NCBI GenBank assembly: GCA_019120315.1
Contig: DWVJ01000002.1
Span: 1 to 64,000, forward strand
Direction of reading: 5' to 3'
Source of the DNA: Candidatus Ruminococcus avistercoris
Lineage (GTDB): Bacteria > Bacillota > Clostridia > Lachnospirales > Lachnospiraceae
DNA length: 64,000 bases
In this document: positions 33,229 through 41,611 of the stretch, one piece after another
Numbering within the stretch: the stretch's first letter is position 1
Layout: the number at the start of each line of letters is the position of its first letter
The notes under the pieces: model-generated
Told to the model about the DNA's origin: nothing
Databases searched by the model: none
Seen by the model: only the letters and a program-made list of their open reading frames with translations
Made by a program: the position numbers and the translations under genes

Positions 33229-33921
33229 CTATTTTTTCAGATACCGGACAACTCCTTCACAGACGGCTGCTGCAATCTGCTCCTGATACGACTCCTCCCC
33301 GAGTTTTTGGGCCTCCTGCGGGCAGGTCAGAAAACCGCACTCCACGATCACCGTGGGAATGGAAATCTTTTTCAACATATAATAACTTGCATTTCCCCGC
33401 GCTTCCCGGGTCTTATCAGGCTGCAGCCGCAGGATCAGCGTTTCCTGCAAAATCTCAGCCAGTTCCCGCCCCTTTCGGGAATTTTCATAATAGAAAACCT
33501 GAGGGCCGCTCACGGAAGTCTCCGGATAACTGTTCTGATGAATACTGATCACACAGGACGCGCCACTTTTTTCAATGATATCCCGACGGTTCTCCATATC
33601 CTGCACTTTCCGGTTATCGCTGTCTTCCTCGCACAGCATCACATCTTCCCGCCTGGTCATCACCACACGGATCCCCTCTTTTTCCAGATGCTGCTCCAGT
33701 TTCAGCGCAATCTGCAGATTGAGATCCTTTTCCAGTACGCCGTCTGCGCTTACCTTTCCGGGATCCTTCCCGCCGTGACCGGCATCCACAATCACTGTCG
33801 TCCTTGCCTCCATGGACTGGAATACCAGGCGCGCGCCTTCCTGGGACAACAGATAGACGCCCAGCAGTAAAAAGCAGCCTAGAACAATCTCCGCCGCCCG
33901 TTTTTTCATTTCTTTTTCCAT
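33229..33921 (-). CDS. cwlD: N-acetylmuramoyl-L-alanine amidase, CwlD-like
   Basis: 230 residues from ATG 33921; ATG 33909 is equally possible, and the frame extends to 34044. Amidase_3 zinc enzyme. An N-terminal TM/signal anchor (about 8-25) is followed by the catalytic domain with DAGHGGKD (about 48), the second zinc Glu (in GVLEKDLN), HQN, and the C-terminal VIVECGFLT. Length and position fit CwlD, which makes muramic-delta-lactam in the spore cortex. Confidence 0.85.
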   Translation of the reverse strand: MEKEMKKRAAEIVLGCFLLLGVYLLSQEGARLVFQSMEARTTVIVDAGHGGKDPGKVSADGVLEKDLNLQIALKLEQHLEKEGIRVVMTRREDVMLCEEDSDNRKVQDMENRRDIIEKSGASCVISIHQNSYPETSVSGPQVFYYENSRKGRELAEILQETLILRLQPDKTREARGNASYYMLKKISIPTVIVECGFLTCPQEAQKLGEESYQEQIAAAVCEGVVRYLKK

Positions 33922-33949
33922 ACCATACCCGCACGGAACCTTTACTGCT

Positions 33950-33978
33950 AATATATGATTGCCAGCTGCAAATATTGC
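33950..33978 (-). promoter_or_regulatory. Candidate sigma-E promoter of cwlD
   Basis: GCAATATT (33978-33971), 13 bases, CATATATT (33957-33950), close to the sigma-E pattern (ATATT; CATACAnT). cwlD is sigma-E-dependent in Bacillus, which supports the reading. Confidence 0.45.
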
Positions 33979-34152
33979 CGGAAATAAAATTCCCCCGGCT
34001 AAAACAAAAAGAGTACCGGTTCCTTCCTTCATGATTTCAGCCAAAAGCCAAAACCAAAGGACGTACCAGTACTCCGGAATATTTATGATATAAAAATAGA
34101 AGACTTGTCCATAAATATTGAAAAACTTAACTGTCTCGTTTTTATTCCGTCA

Positions 34153-34181
34153 ATGACAGATCCTTTCCCTGATGATATAAT
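34153..34181 (+). promoter_or_regulatory. Promoter of the GT-C-like membrane protein gene
   Basis: ATGACA (34153-34158), 17-bp spacer, TATAAT (34176-34181), about 36 bases before the ATG. Confidence 0.6.
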
Positions 34182-34217
34182 AGGGACAAGAAAAAATTCC
34201 AAATCAGGAGGAGCATA

Positions 34218-36206
34218 ATGAAACAATCCGACGATTCCAGACTGACAGCCGGTATCCTGGCAGCTGTGACTACGATGGTTTTTTTCGCAGTCTGCCTGGC
34301 CGTACCTGCTGTGTCTTCCCGGATCAGCGATCTTGGGAACTTAAATCTTATCACTTACGCAGGAAGCGTTATCCTTTTTTGTCTGACCTTCCTGCTGTAC
34401 TGCCGTCTGCTCTCCAGAATTTCCTTCGTATCTTCCACCGGAAAGCTGCCGCAGATTTTTGCCGTTTTATTCCTGACCGGAAGCTGTCTGTTCCTGCTGT
34501 CCGCTTTTTCGCTGGAGGGGAATCTGACCGGCGGCGTATCTTATAAGTATGTCTGGCACAATCTTCCTCTTATCCTGGTGATTCTGGCTGTCGTGACCGG
34601 ATTACTCCTTTTTTTCCGGATCTGGAACTTCCGGGAAATCCCTCTGTCCGGTTTTTTATACGGACTATATTACGCCTGCCTGACGCTTGTGATCGGATAC
34701 ACCTTTTATACCCCCAATGTATTCGGCCGTTATGATGTGGCGGATACTGCCCACGGCCATGCTTACTTCAATTCCATCTACAACGTATACCACGGCTGTG
34801 CCTATACGGAGACGACCACCAGCATCTACGGTCACTACGGTCTTTTTTATAAGATCCCCATGAAGATTCTGGGAGGAAATTTTACCGACTTCATCCTGCT
34901 GACCGCCTGTATCGGAGCACTCTGTTTTCTGTGCTCTTTTCTGGCCCTGCATCTGATGGCAAAAAACTCTCTGATCCGGATTCTGGGCTGTCTGGCCATG
35001 ACCTTCCCCGTCCTGTCCATGCGCGGCGGTTACTACTGGCAGCTTTGGCCTCACCGCATCCTGTTCGCCAGCCTGATGACTCTTTTTGCCGCGTTTTGTA
35101 TCCGTTTTCGAAAACTGAACCGAATCACCTGGATCATCGGATATCTGATTGCCTTGCTGGGAGTTGTCTGGAATACGGAAAGCGGCATGTTCTGCGCCGT
35201 CTCCTGGGCCGGCCTGTGGCTTTTAAAGTATTTTTCCGGAAACAGACGAAGTCCCCTGCGTCTGGCCGGCGTACTGCTCCTGCAGCTGACCGGCGTACTG
35301 CTGTCTTTTTTCGGAGCCTTCGGCGCCGTCAATCTGTACAATCTGCTGCAGGGCGCATCGGCCAACTCGCTGAAAGAATTTCTCTTTCCGCTGATGTCAT
35401 CCTCCTATATGACAGACTTACTCCGGCTGGATCTTCCCCTTTATCCGGCCGCTTATATGATGGTACTGCTGCTGTTTTTCACAGGAACCGCCTGGGGAAT
35501 CTCCCACATGACATGGTGTCGTTCTGACAAAGAGACAGGCTCCTGTCCGCCCCTGCCCCTGTTCTGCTTCTTTTTGTCCGTACTGTCTTTGGGGCAGATC
35601 ACCTATTTCATCAACCGGCCGGCCTACCACAACCTGGACATCATCCATATCCCGGCTGTGATTCTGATCTGTATCCTGGCAAATCTGGGACTGCCGGTTC
35701 TGCGTCCGGCCGCTGCCCGGCTCAAAACACTTTCCGGGATATCCCTTGTCCAGGCTGCAAAGGGATCCCTCGCTCTTTTGTCCCTGTCCATCCTGACGGT
35801 GCTCTGTGCCGGAACCGTCATACAGTACAGCTACAATGCGGACATTAAAAAGAATTACCACAATCTGGCCGAATTTCAGCAGTTTGCCAACGTCATCGCC
35901 GCGGAAATTCCCCCTCACACATACGGTTTCGGTGTTTCCGTGGCGGAGGTCTACAGCCTCCTGGGCTGGTCCACCAACTGCTACACCCTTGATTTCACAG
36001 ATCTGTCCGTCCGGCCCGAAACAGCCGATTATGTGATCAGCGATATCCGTAAGAAGAACATCCAGGCCGTATTTACCGGACAGGCGACCATGGAAAAGAT
36101 GGAATCCTTCGCCCCCGAAGCCGCTCTCTGGTTTTCCGAAAATTTCACTTTGGAAAAAGAGTATGAATTTGCCGGGTCCACCTTCCGCTACTACATCCGC
36201 AGCTGA
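34218..36206 (+). CDS. Polytopic membrane protein, possible GT-C glycosyltransferase
   Basis: 662 residues with at least 12 hydrophobic segments and a soluble C-terminal part (about 550-662). Acidic and His-containing extracellular loops after the fifth or sixth helix (RYDVADTAHGHAYFNSIYNVYHG) resemble the catalytic loop of lipid-linked-sugar (GT-C) transferases, but no family motif is decisive. It could modify a wall polymer or lipid. CAGGAGGAG precedes the ATG. Single gene with its own promoter and terminator. Confidence 0.6.
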   Translation: MKQSDDSRLTAGILAAVTTMVFFAVCLAVPAVSSRISDLGNLNLITYAGSVILFCLTFLLYCRLLSRISFVSSTGKLPQIFAVLFLTGSCLFLLSAFSLEGNLTGGVSYKYVWHNLPLILVILAVVTGLLLFFRIWNFREIPLSGFLYGLYYACLTLVIGYTFYTPNVFGRYDVADTAHGHAYFNSIYNVYHGCAYTETTTSIYGHYGLFYKIPMKILGGNFTDFILLTACIGALCFLCSFLALHLMAKNSLIRILGCLAMTFPVLSMRGGYYWQLWPHRILFASLMTLFAAFCIRFRKLNRITWIIGYLIALLGVVWNTESGMFCAVSWAGLWLLKYFSGNRRSPLRLAGVLLLQLTGVLLSFFGAFGAVNLYNLLQGASANSLKEFLFPLMSSSYMTDLLRLDLPLYPAAYMMVLLLFFTGTAWGISHMTWCRSDKETGSCPPLPLFCFFLSVLSLGQITYFINRPAYHNLDIIHIPAVILICILANLGLPVLRPAAARLKTLSGISLVQAAKGSLALLSLSILTVLCAGTVIQYSYNADIKKNYHNLAEFQQFANVIAAEIPPHTYGFGVSVAEVYSLLGWSTNCYTLDFTDLSVRPETADYVISDIRKKNIQAVFTGQATMEKMESFAPEAALWFSENFTLEKEYEFAGSTFRYYIRS

Positions 36207-36216
36207 CCGGTCCTAC

Positions 36217-36254
36217 GGTACAAAAAAAGAGGCGTACGCCTCTTTTTTTGTACC
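36217..36254. terminator. Perfect palindromic bidirectional terminator
   Basis: A 38-base perfect palindrome: GGTAC, a run of seven A, GAGGCG, and its complement ending in seven T and GTACC. It separates convergent genes and works in either direction. Confidence 0.92.
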
Positions 36255-36277
36255 CGCCATACCGGCAGCAATCCATT

Positions 36278-37036
36278 CTATCTTTTCTTTCTGCCCATAC
36301 CGTGTTTTTGCAAGAATTTCTCAATATCTTCTTCCGTCAGATCGTCCTCTTCATCCAGCACTTCCTCCAGTTCCAGATCTTTGCGGATCTTTCTCTCGAT
36401 TTCCCGCAGTGTTTTTTCCGCATTGCGGACCATCATATCCTCGTCCATCACCGGCTCCTCCTCCTTAGGCTTCTCCGGAATGATATCAGACGCTTTCAAA
36501 TCCAAAGATACCGGTGAGTCGTCTACCAGCTGATGAATCTCTTTATAGGAAGTCATGAAACGTTTCTGAAGCTGATTCAGCAGATCTACGATCTCAACCA
36601 GCCGCTTCTGGACAATTTCATACTTCTCTTTTCCTTCCGCAATCCGACGGTCCACTTCCGACTGTACGGCGTCAATCTTTTTCTGCGCTTCTTCCTCGGC
36701 CTGCGCAATCATCCGCTCTCCCTTGACCCGAGCCTCATTGATGATATTTTCTGCCCGAATCTGGGATTCCACCACTAAGCGTGAAATACTGTCATAGTGA
36801 TCAATATATTTCTGATATTTCTCCTTGATCTCCTGTTCCAGATTTTCCTTCTGCTCTTCTTTCGTTACCAGACGATGAGTCAGTTCCTCGATACGACTGT
36901 TTTTCTGCTGGATCTCCTTGGTGAGCCTTCCCACTTCGCCGGCATGGGCATCCTTGAGTTTCCGGATCTGCTCCATGACGTCGTCCTTATCATAACCTCC
37001 CATTAACGTTGTTTTAAACATTTCGCTGTCACTCAT
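36278..37036 (-). CDS. DivIVA-domain coiled-coil protein
   Basis: 252 residues from ATG 37036 with GAAGGGAG upstream; the frame extends to 37090. N-terminal DivIVA/GpsB membrane-targeting motif (GGYDKDDVMEQIRKLK), then a long coiled coil (about 25-175) and an acidic tail (EEEPVMDED, LEEVLDEEDDLTEEDI). Likely a polar or septal scaffold. It follows the GH18-like gene by 20 bases. Confidence 0.82.
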   Translation of the reverse strand: MSDSEMFKTTLMGGYDKDDVMEQIRKLKDAHAGEVGRLTKEIQQKNSRIEELTHRLVTKEEQKENLEQEIKEKYQKYIDHYDSISRLVVESQIRAENIINEARVKGERMIAQAEEEAQKKIDAVQSEVDRRIAEGKEKYEIVQKRLVEIVDLLNQLQKRFMTSYKEIHQLVDDSPVSLDLKASDIIPEKPKEEEPVMDEDMMVRNAEKTLREIERKIRKDLELEEVLDEEDDLTEEDIEKFLQKHGMGRKKR

Positions 37037-37056
37037 TTTATATACTCCCTTCTTTA

Positions 37057-38748
37057 TTATCCGTTTAAATAGCGATCCATGATTTCCCATACCGTATTCC
37101 TCTGATAGCCCAGCTGCCAGGAAGCCACTCCCGCCAGGTCATAAGACTGGATCAGCTTCATTTTTTCCTCAATAGACTCTTCATCCTCCAGCCAGATCTG
37201 ATACAGCGCCTCATCGTCCTCCTTTTCCGCCACATTCTGCCCTGCGCTTCCGTCCCAGTAGACTTCCATATCATGCTTTTTCACATAATCAGAAGCTTCA
37301 TCCATAGACATGGTTTCGCTGGTCAGATTGCTGGATCCAAAAGGCTGAATCCACAGTCTGGTATAGAAGGGAATGGCGTTTATCACCTTGTCTGCCGGAA
37401 CCGCTTCCAGCATCCCCTGGATTCCCGCTTCCACATAGGGAAGGGAAGCTACGGAACCGGCCTCCTCTGATCCGGAATAATGTTCATCATAACCCATGAT
37501 GATCACATAATCCGTCATCACGCCCAATTCTTTTGGATTATAAAAGGCATTATAAGGCTGCGGTACCGGAAGATCCACCGACAGTATCTTTTTTGCTTTT
37601 CTCATGGACACCGACAGCTCACGGACGAACTGCAGATAATGAGGCGCGCTGTCCTCGGTGATATTCTCGAAGTCCACGTTGATCCCGTCCAGGCCGGTCG
37701 CTTTTACCGCATCCATCAGCTGCCGGATGATTCTGGTACGGTTTTCGCGCACTGAGAGCACTTCCAAAGTACTCTCGTCTGTATTAATATTTTCAATCAG
37801 CCCCCAGACGTCCAGGCCGGCTTCATGGGCCTGATCCACATAGGATTTATCCGCCAGAGATTTCAGTGTTCCGTCAGAATCGGCAAAAGTAAACCAGGTG
37901 GGCGAGATCACATTCATTCCCTCACAGCCTTTGATTTTCTCTGCCAGTTCCCCGTTCCCCGCTTCATTGGTCATCAGATGCCAGGAAAGATTAATCTTCC
38001 CTTCTTTGCGGATACTGGTATATTCCGGTATATCGGAAGAAAAAGCCACCTCTTCCTCCCGCACTTCCCCGATGTCTTTATTCCTTACGTATCCCACGTA
38101 TCCGTCTATGGTGGCCACCTTGGTCCAGTTTTCCATCGCTTCCAGGAAGCGCAGATGATCTCCTTCCTGTCCTTCCGTCAGAATCGGGCTTTTGATGCCG
38201 CCCTTTTCCCTGACCTGGTAAGATTTCCGGGCGTCCACCATCTGTACGGCGCCCTCTCTGGTATTGATCACCGCCCGGTGGGGATTCTCAAAAACCTGAC
38301 AGTCCATATCTGTATATTTCATCAGGAAATCAAGGGACAGGAAAAACGTATCGCCTTCCGACACGATCATGGGTACCTCTTCTTCCTGCTCTTTCCCCCC
38401 CGCCGTATAACTTCTGCTGTCCGGCTGCAGAGCGATCACCTCATCCGGAAGCGTATACAGCATCTCCTGGTTTTCTTCGTCCCAATAAAATCTGGAATTG
38501 ATATATCGGCCCACAGTGTCCGCATCGATATAAATACTGCCGTCCAGCAGCTTTCCTTTCTCTTCCAGAATCTCCTGATCCAGTACAAGAGCCACCTGGT
38601 CTTCTCCTTCCAAATGGAAGTAAACGCTGCTGTCCATCTTCTCTTTCCCGGGAAGATACCGACCGATCACCACACTTAATCCCCCCGCTGCTATGACCAG
38701 AATGATCAGCAAAACCACGATCAGCACTGGTGATACTCTTTTTTTCAT
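37057..38748 (-). CDS. Membrane-anchored GH18-type hydrolase with SH3b domain
   Basis: 563 residues. Signal anchor (about 7-30), a beta-rich N-terminal domain resembling copper amine oxidase N-domain repeats (about 40-175), an SH3b-like domain (about 180-235), then a GH18 barrel with the catalytic line DGINVDFENI (DxxxDxE, Glu as proton donor) and a C-terminal WQLG motif. Related to spore or cell-wall YaaH/YdhD-type glucosaminidases. Probably acts on peptidoglycan outside the membrane. The ribosome site (GGAGG) is 9 bases upstream. Confidence 0.85.
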   Translation of the reverse strand: MKKRVSPVLIVVLLIILVIAAGGLSVVIGRYLPGKEKMDSSVYFHLEGEDQVALVLDQEILEEKGKLLDGSIYIDADTVGRYINSRFYWDEENQEMLYTLPDEVIALQPDSRSYTAGGKEQEEEVPMIVSEGDTFFLSLDFLMKYTDMDCQVFENPHRAVINTREGAVQMVDARKSYQVREKGGIKSPILTEGQEGDHLRFLEAMENWTKVATIDGYVGYVRNKDIGEVREEEVAFSSDIPEYTSIRKEGKINLSWHLMTNEAGNGELAEKIKGCEGMNVISPTWFTFADSDGTLKSLADKSYVDQAHEAGLDVWGLIENINTDESTLEVLSVRENRTRIIRQLMDAVKATGLDGINVDFENITEDSAPHYLQFVRELSVSMRKAKKILSVDLPVPQPYNAFYNPKELGVMTDYVIIMGYDEHYSGSEEAGSVASLPYVEAGIQGMLEAVPADKVINAIPFYTRLWIQPFGSSNLTSETMSMDEASDYVKKHDMEVYWDGSAGQNVAEKEDDEALYQIWLEDEESIEEKMKLIQSYDLAGVASWQLGYQRNTVWEIMDRYLNG

Positions 38749-38841
38749 TTCGGCTAACCTCCTTGCTACGTTTCATTATAGCAATTTATCCGTTTTTCGT
38801 CATCAGGTATTTCGACATTTTTAGATTCTTTTCACAAAAGT

Positions 38842-38889
38842 ACGCCCGGAGTCCGGCTGTGTAAAGGGACTTACGGATCCTCCGGGCGT
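38842..38889 (-). terminator. Hairpin after the 72-residue protein gene
   Basis: ACGCCCGGAG pairs with CTCCGGGCGT across a 28-base loop, starting 9 bases past the stop of the 72-residue protein. The following tract is ACTTTTG. Confidence 0.6.
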
Positions 38890-38897
38890 CGGCTTCC

Positions 38898-39116
38898 TTA
38901 CCGTTCTTTCACAAAATCAAATCCCAGTTTTTCCAGCTCCCCCCTTTCATTCTGTACATAATCCCGCATATAAACGCCTTTTTCAGCCACACTGCACGCC
39001 TTGGCAATCTTCCCCGGCGTGCTTGGCTCCCCATCCAGACAGAGCAGAATCCCCCGCCGGGCATAGGTATCCAGTTCCCGGCGCAGCGCATGATTTTTCT
39101 TTTTCTTCTTACCCAT
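38898..39116 (-). CDS. Small conserved hypothetical protein
   Basis: 72 residues: a Lys-rich start (GKKKKKNH), then a helical domain with GEPSTPGKIAKACSVAEKGVYMRDYV, which looks like a short HTH or tandem helical fold. No family recognised. The ribosome site is weak. It is followed by a hairpin and by the GH18-like gene. Confidence 0.55.
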   Translation of the reverse strand: MGKKKKKNHALRRELDTYARRGILLCLDGEPSTPGKIAKACSVAEKGVYMRDYVQNERGELEKLGFDFVKER

Positions 39117-39539
39117 AGTTTCATTGGCAGTTTACCCTTGAAGTTCGTGATATATTATTTCAGTCTCTGCCCTCTCCTTTCTTTATCATAGTCTGCAGGG
39201 CAAAACCCAATTTTACGGAAAGGGACATAAAAAGACATAGACCGGGGGCGGGTTATGCGGCAATATTTTTTTGTTGCAATTGGAAATTTCGGCGATTTGC
39301 CGTTTGATTGAATAGATAATGATCCGGATGATATGGAATGTCCCTTCTCCGTGGAATTATTATATCGCAGAACCCGGCTGGTGTAAACTCCTTTTTCCCG
39401 TAAAAATGGCAGAATCTGAAAGTTTCGTGAATTACTTTACATATTCTCATGGCCTGGTATATAATATAGTAGGAGCAGACTGAATAAACGCAGCGCATTT
39501 CTTTGAACAGTTCATCATAAATGAATAGGATGTGAGAAT
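39117..39539. other. Intergenic stretch of 423 bases
   Basis: It holds the MecA promoter at its right end and a TGCCCT...AGGGCA inverted repeat (about 39168-39206). I see no tRNA, riboswitch or short gene with a ribosome site. Confidence 0.5.
39436..39465 (+). promoter_or_regulatory. Promoter of the mecA-like gene
   Basis: TTTACA (39436-39441), 18-bp spacer, TATAAT (39460-39465), 75 bases before the ATG. Confidence 0.6.
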
Positions 39540-40277
39540 ATGAAAATCGAAAAAATCAACGACAACCAGATACGTTGCACACTGACCAGTGATGATTTGG
39601 CTAGCCGTGAAATAAAGCTCAGTGAGCTGGCATACGGAACAGATAAAGCAAAAAATCTTTTCCGCGATATGATGCAAAAAGCCCACAGCGAATTCGGCTT
39701 TGAAGCCGATAATATTCCACTGATGATCGAAGCGATCCCGGTCACACCGGACAGTATCGTTCTGATCATCACCAAAGTGGAAGATCCGGAAGAACTGGAC
39801 ACCCGTTTTTCCAATTTTTCCCAAAGTGAGGACGGTTCCTTCGATACACCCGGGAATTCTCAGATCACCGGAGCCGATGACATCATTGATATTTTTCAAA
39901 AAATCTATGAGGCGAAAACAAAGGGACGAGCAGAAAAGAAAGACTCCGCTTCCAGGGAGGAATCTTCCCAGACGGAACCCGCCGTCAACCTGCTGCGCCT
40001 GTTCACTTTCCCCCGGCTGGACGATGTGATCGAAGCCGCCCACGCTTTGAATTGCTGCTTTCCCGGCAGAAACACGCTGTATCAGGAGCCAAAAGGATCC
40101 TACTTTCTGGTACTGCATCAGTCCGACGCTACCCCGGAGGAGTTCAACCGGATCTGCAACATGCTTTCGGAATACGGCGTCAGCAAAGCCTTTTCGGCAG
40201 CCGGCGAAGCTTACCTGACGGAACATAACAATCCCGTACTCAAAGATACTGCGCTGCAGCAGCTGGCAGAAATTTAG
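39540..40277 (+). CDS. mecA: MecA-family adaptor protein
   Basis: 245 residues. Adaptor that delivers substrates to ClpCP. Conserved N-terminal domain (MKIEKINDNQIRCTLTSDDL ... LFRDMMQKAHSEFGF) and C-terminal domain (FTFPRLDDVIEAAHAL ... YFLVLH) are separated by an acidic, Ser-rich linker (about 95-145). Targets in this organism are unknown; in Bacillus they are ComK and Spo0A. GGATGTGAG precedes the ATG. Monocistronic. Confidence 0.9.
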   Translation: MKIEKINDNQIRCTLTSDDLASREIKLSELAYGTDKAKNLFRDMMQKAHSEFGFEADNIPLMIEAIPVTPDSIVLIITKVEDPEELDTRFSNFSQSEDGSFDTPGNSQITGADDIIDIFQKIYEAKTKGRAEKKDSASREESSQTEPAVNLLRLFTFPRLDDVIEAAHALNCCFPGRNTLYQEPKGSYFLVLHQSDATPEEFNRICNMLSEYGVSKAFSAAGEAYLTEHNNPVLKDTALQQLAEI

Positions 40278-40285
40278 ATCATTTT

Positions 40286-40323
40286 AAAAACCAGCCTGAT
40301 CGCAACCGATCAGACTGGTTTTT
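40286..40323. terminator. Terminator after mecA, usable in both directions
   Basis: AAAAACCAG pairs with CTGGTTTTT and an inner CTGATCG/CGATCAG stem extends it. It also lies past the end of the convergent DUF1858 gene. Confidence 0.88.
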
Positions 40324-40343
40324 ATTACGCCTGCTTTCTTTCC

Positions 40344-40550
40344 TTACGCTTTGGCAGACAAAAAATCGTTAATCTGTTTTTCCAGCAGATCTGCATCCAT
40401 TCCATGAACCATGGCTGCCTCTTCCAGTGTCTCTCCCTGAGCCGAGGGGCATCCGATGCAGTGCATGCCGGCTCTCATCAGAATAACCGCAATATTCTGA
40501 TCTACGTTTAACAGTTCTCCAATGCGCATATCTTTTGAAATCTGTGCCAT
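40344..40550 (-). CDS. DUF1858 domain protein
   Basis: 68 residues. All-helical domain with MHCIGC (Cys 31 and Cys 34), the conserved pair found in stand-alone DUF1858 proteins and in proteins linked to hybrid-cluster and redox functions. Role unknown; a disulfide or metal site is likely. AGGAGG is about 9 bases before the ATG. Divergent from the small ferredoxin. Confidence 0.85.
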   Translation of the reverse strand: MAQISKDMRIGELLNVDQNIAVILMRAGMHCIGCPSAQGETLEEAAMVHGMDADLLEKQINDFLSAKA

Positions 40551-40673
40551 ATCACATTTCCTCCTTATTGATCAATACCTGTCTGGTATTATTTTCACTG
40601 CTATTGCCCATTATAATACCTTTCTTCCCGAAAAACAACCGGAATCTTTATGAAATTGTTTAGAATTTTATAC

Positions 40674-40702
40674 TTGTAATCTCTCATGATATATATTAAA
40701 AT
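40674..40702 (+). promoter_or_regulatory. Promoter of the ferredoxin gene
   Basis: TTGTAA (40674-40679), 17-bp spacer, TAAAAT (40697-40702). The leader to the ATG is about 50 bases. Confidence 0.6.
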
Positions 40703-40757
40703 GTGCTTAAGCCAATTGTGGTACATGATTTTTTAAATAAAAAGGAGGAACTTTATC

Positions 40758-40928
40758 ATGGCATATGTAATTTCTGATGCTTGCGTTAGCTGCGGATCCT
40801 GCGAAAGCGAATGTCCTGTTGAGGCTATCAGCCAGGGCGAAACACAGTACGAAATCGATCCGGATACCTGTGTAGACTGCGGTTCCTGCGCAGCTGCCTG
40901 CCCGACAGATGCTATTTCTGCTGAGTAA
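40758..40928 (+). CDS. 2[4Fe-4S] clostridial-type ferredoxin
   Basis: 56 residues, MAYVISDACVSCGSC at the start. Two CxxCxxCxxxCP motifs (Cys 9, 12, 15, 19 and Cys 38, 41, 44, 48) bind two [4Fe-4S] clusters. Low-potential electron carrier for fermentation and hydrogen or corrinoid enzymes. AAAGGAGG lies 9 bases upstream. Own promoter and terminator, consistent with high expression. Confidence 0.96.
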   Translation: MAYVISDACVSCGSCESECPVEAISQGETQYEIDPDTCVDCGSCAAACPTDAISAE

Positions 40929-40938
40929 ATAAGAGATA

Positions 40939-40973
40939 AAAAAACTGCTCGTCTTCCGGATGAGCAGTTTTTT
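40939..40973. terminator. Terminator between the ferredoxin and MerR-family genes
   Basis: AAAAAACTGCTC pairs perfectly with GAGCAGTTTTTT around an 11-base loop. It can serve both convergent genes. Confidence 0.92.
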
Positions 40974-40976
40974 ATG

Positions 40977-41513
40977 TTATGTCACTTTTTCTTTTCGACT
41001 GTGCTTTTTTCTTCCTTTTTTCCCCTGTTCCTTGGTGGCGGCCACCATTTTCCGTGAAACCTGATGGCGGCGAATGGCCGCATCCAGTCTTTTATACCGG
41101 TCTTCCTGGTGGTTCATCTTTCTGATCTGTGCCATCAAACTCTCCAGAATACGGAAAAATTCTTCCTGTTTCCCTCTATCTGTCTCCCCATCCTGCGGCG
41201 GAAACACCTCTTTTTCCGACTCTTTCGCGACATCCTTCCTGACTGGAAAGGTCTGACTGAAACAGCCGGACCGGGAATACAGCTCCCGGCGCATGAGCGG
41301 AATCAGTTCTTTGATGGTTTTCAGCTGGAAGCCTTTTTTCTTCAGTTCTTTGATACTCAGAAAAATCTGAATATCCTGCCTGGTATAGCAGCGGTGTCCC
41401 ATTTCATTTCTGGCTATGGGAAGATCCAACTCTTCCTCCCAATACCGCAGCACATGGGTTTCCACCTCCGCCGTCCTGGCAGCTTCGGAAATCAGGAATC
41501 TGGTTTCGTTCAT
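40977..41513 (-). CDS. MerR-family transcriptional regulator
   Basis: 178 residues from ATG 41513 (GGGGTAAGG upstream; the frame extends to 41531). N-terminal MerR winged helix: ISEAARTAEVETHVLRYWEEEL, then a helical segment and a basic C-terminal tail (KGRKKHSRKEK). No metal-binding Cys pattern typical of MerR/ZntR. Similar proteins in Clostridia lie next to dnaB and are of unknown target. Confidence 0.85.
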   Translation of the reverse strand: MNETRFLISEAARTAEVETHVLRYWEEELDLPIARNEMGHRCYTRQDIQIFLSIKELKKKGFQLKTIKELIPLMRRELYSRSGCFSQTFPVRKDVAKESEKEVFPPQDGETDRGKQEEFFRILESLMAQIRKMNHQEDRYKRLDAAIRRHQVSRKMVAATKEQGKKGRKKHSRKEKVT

Positions 41514-41611
41514 ATCCTTACCCCTTTGCATCTGGCTTCCCTTTCATTATAGCACTGCAAAAGCCAAATGCAACGAAAAGACATCGACCCATTCCGACAG
41601 CATACATGCTG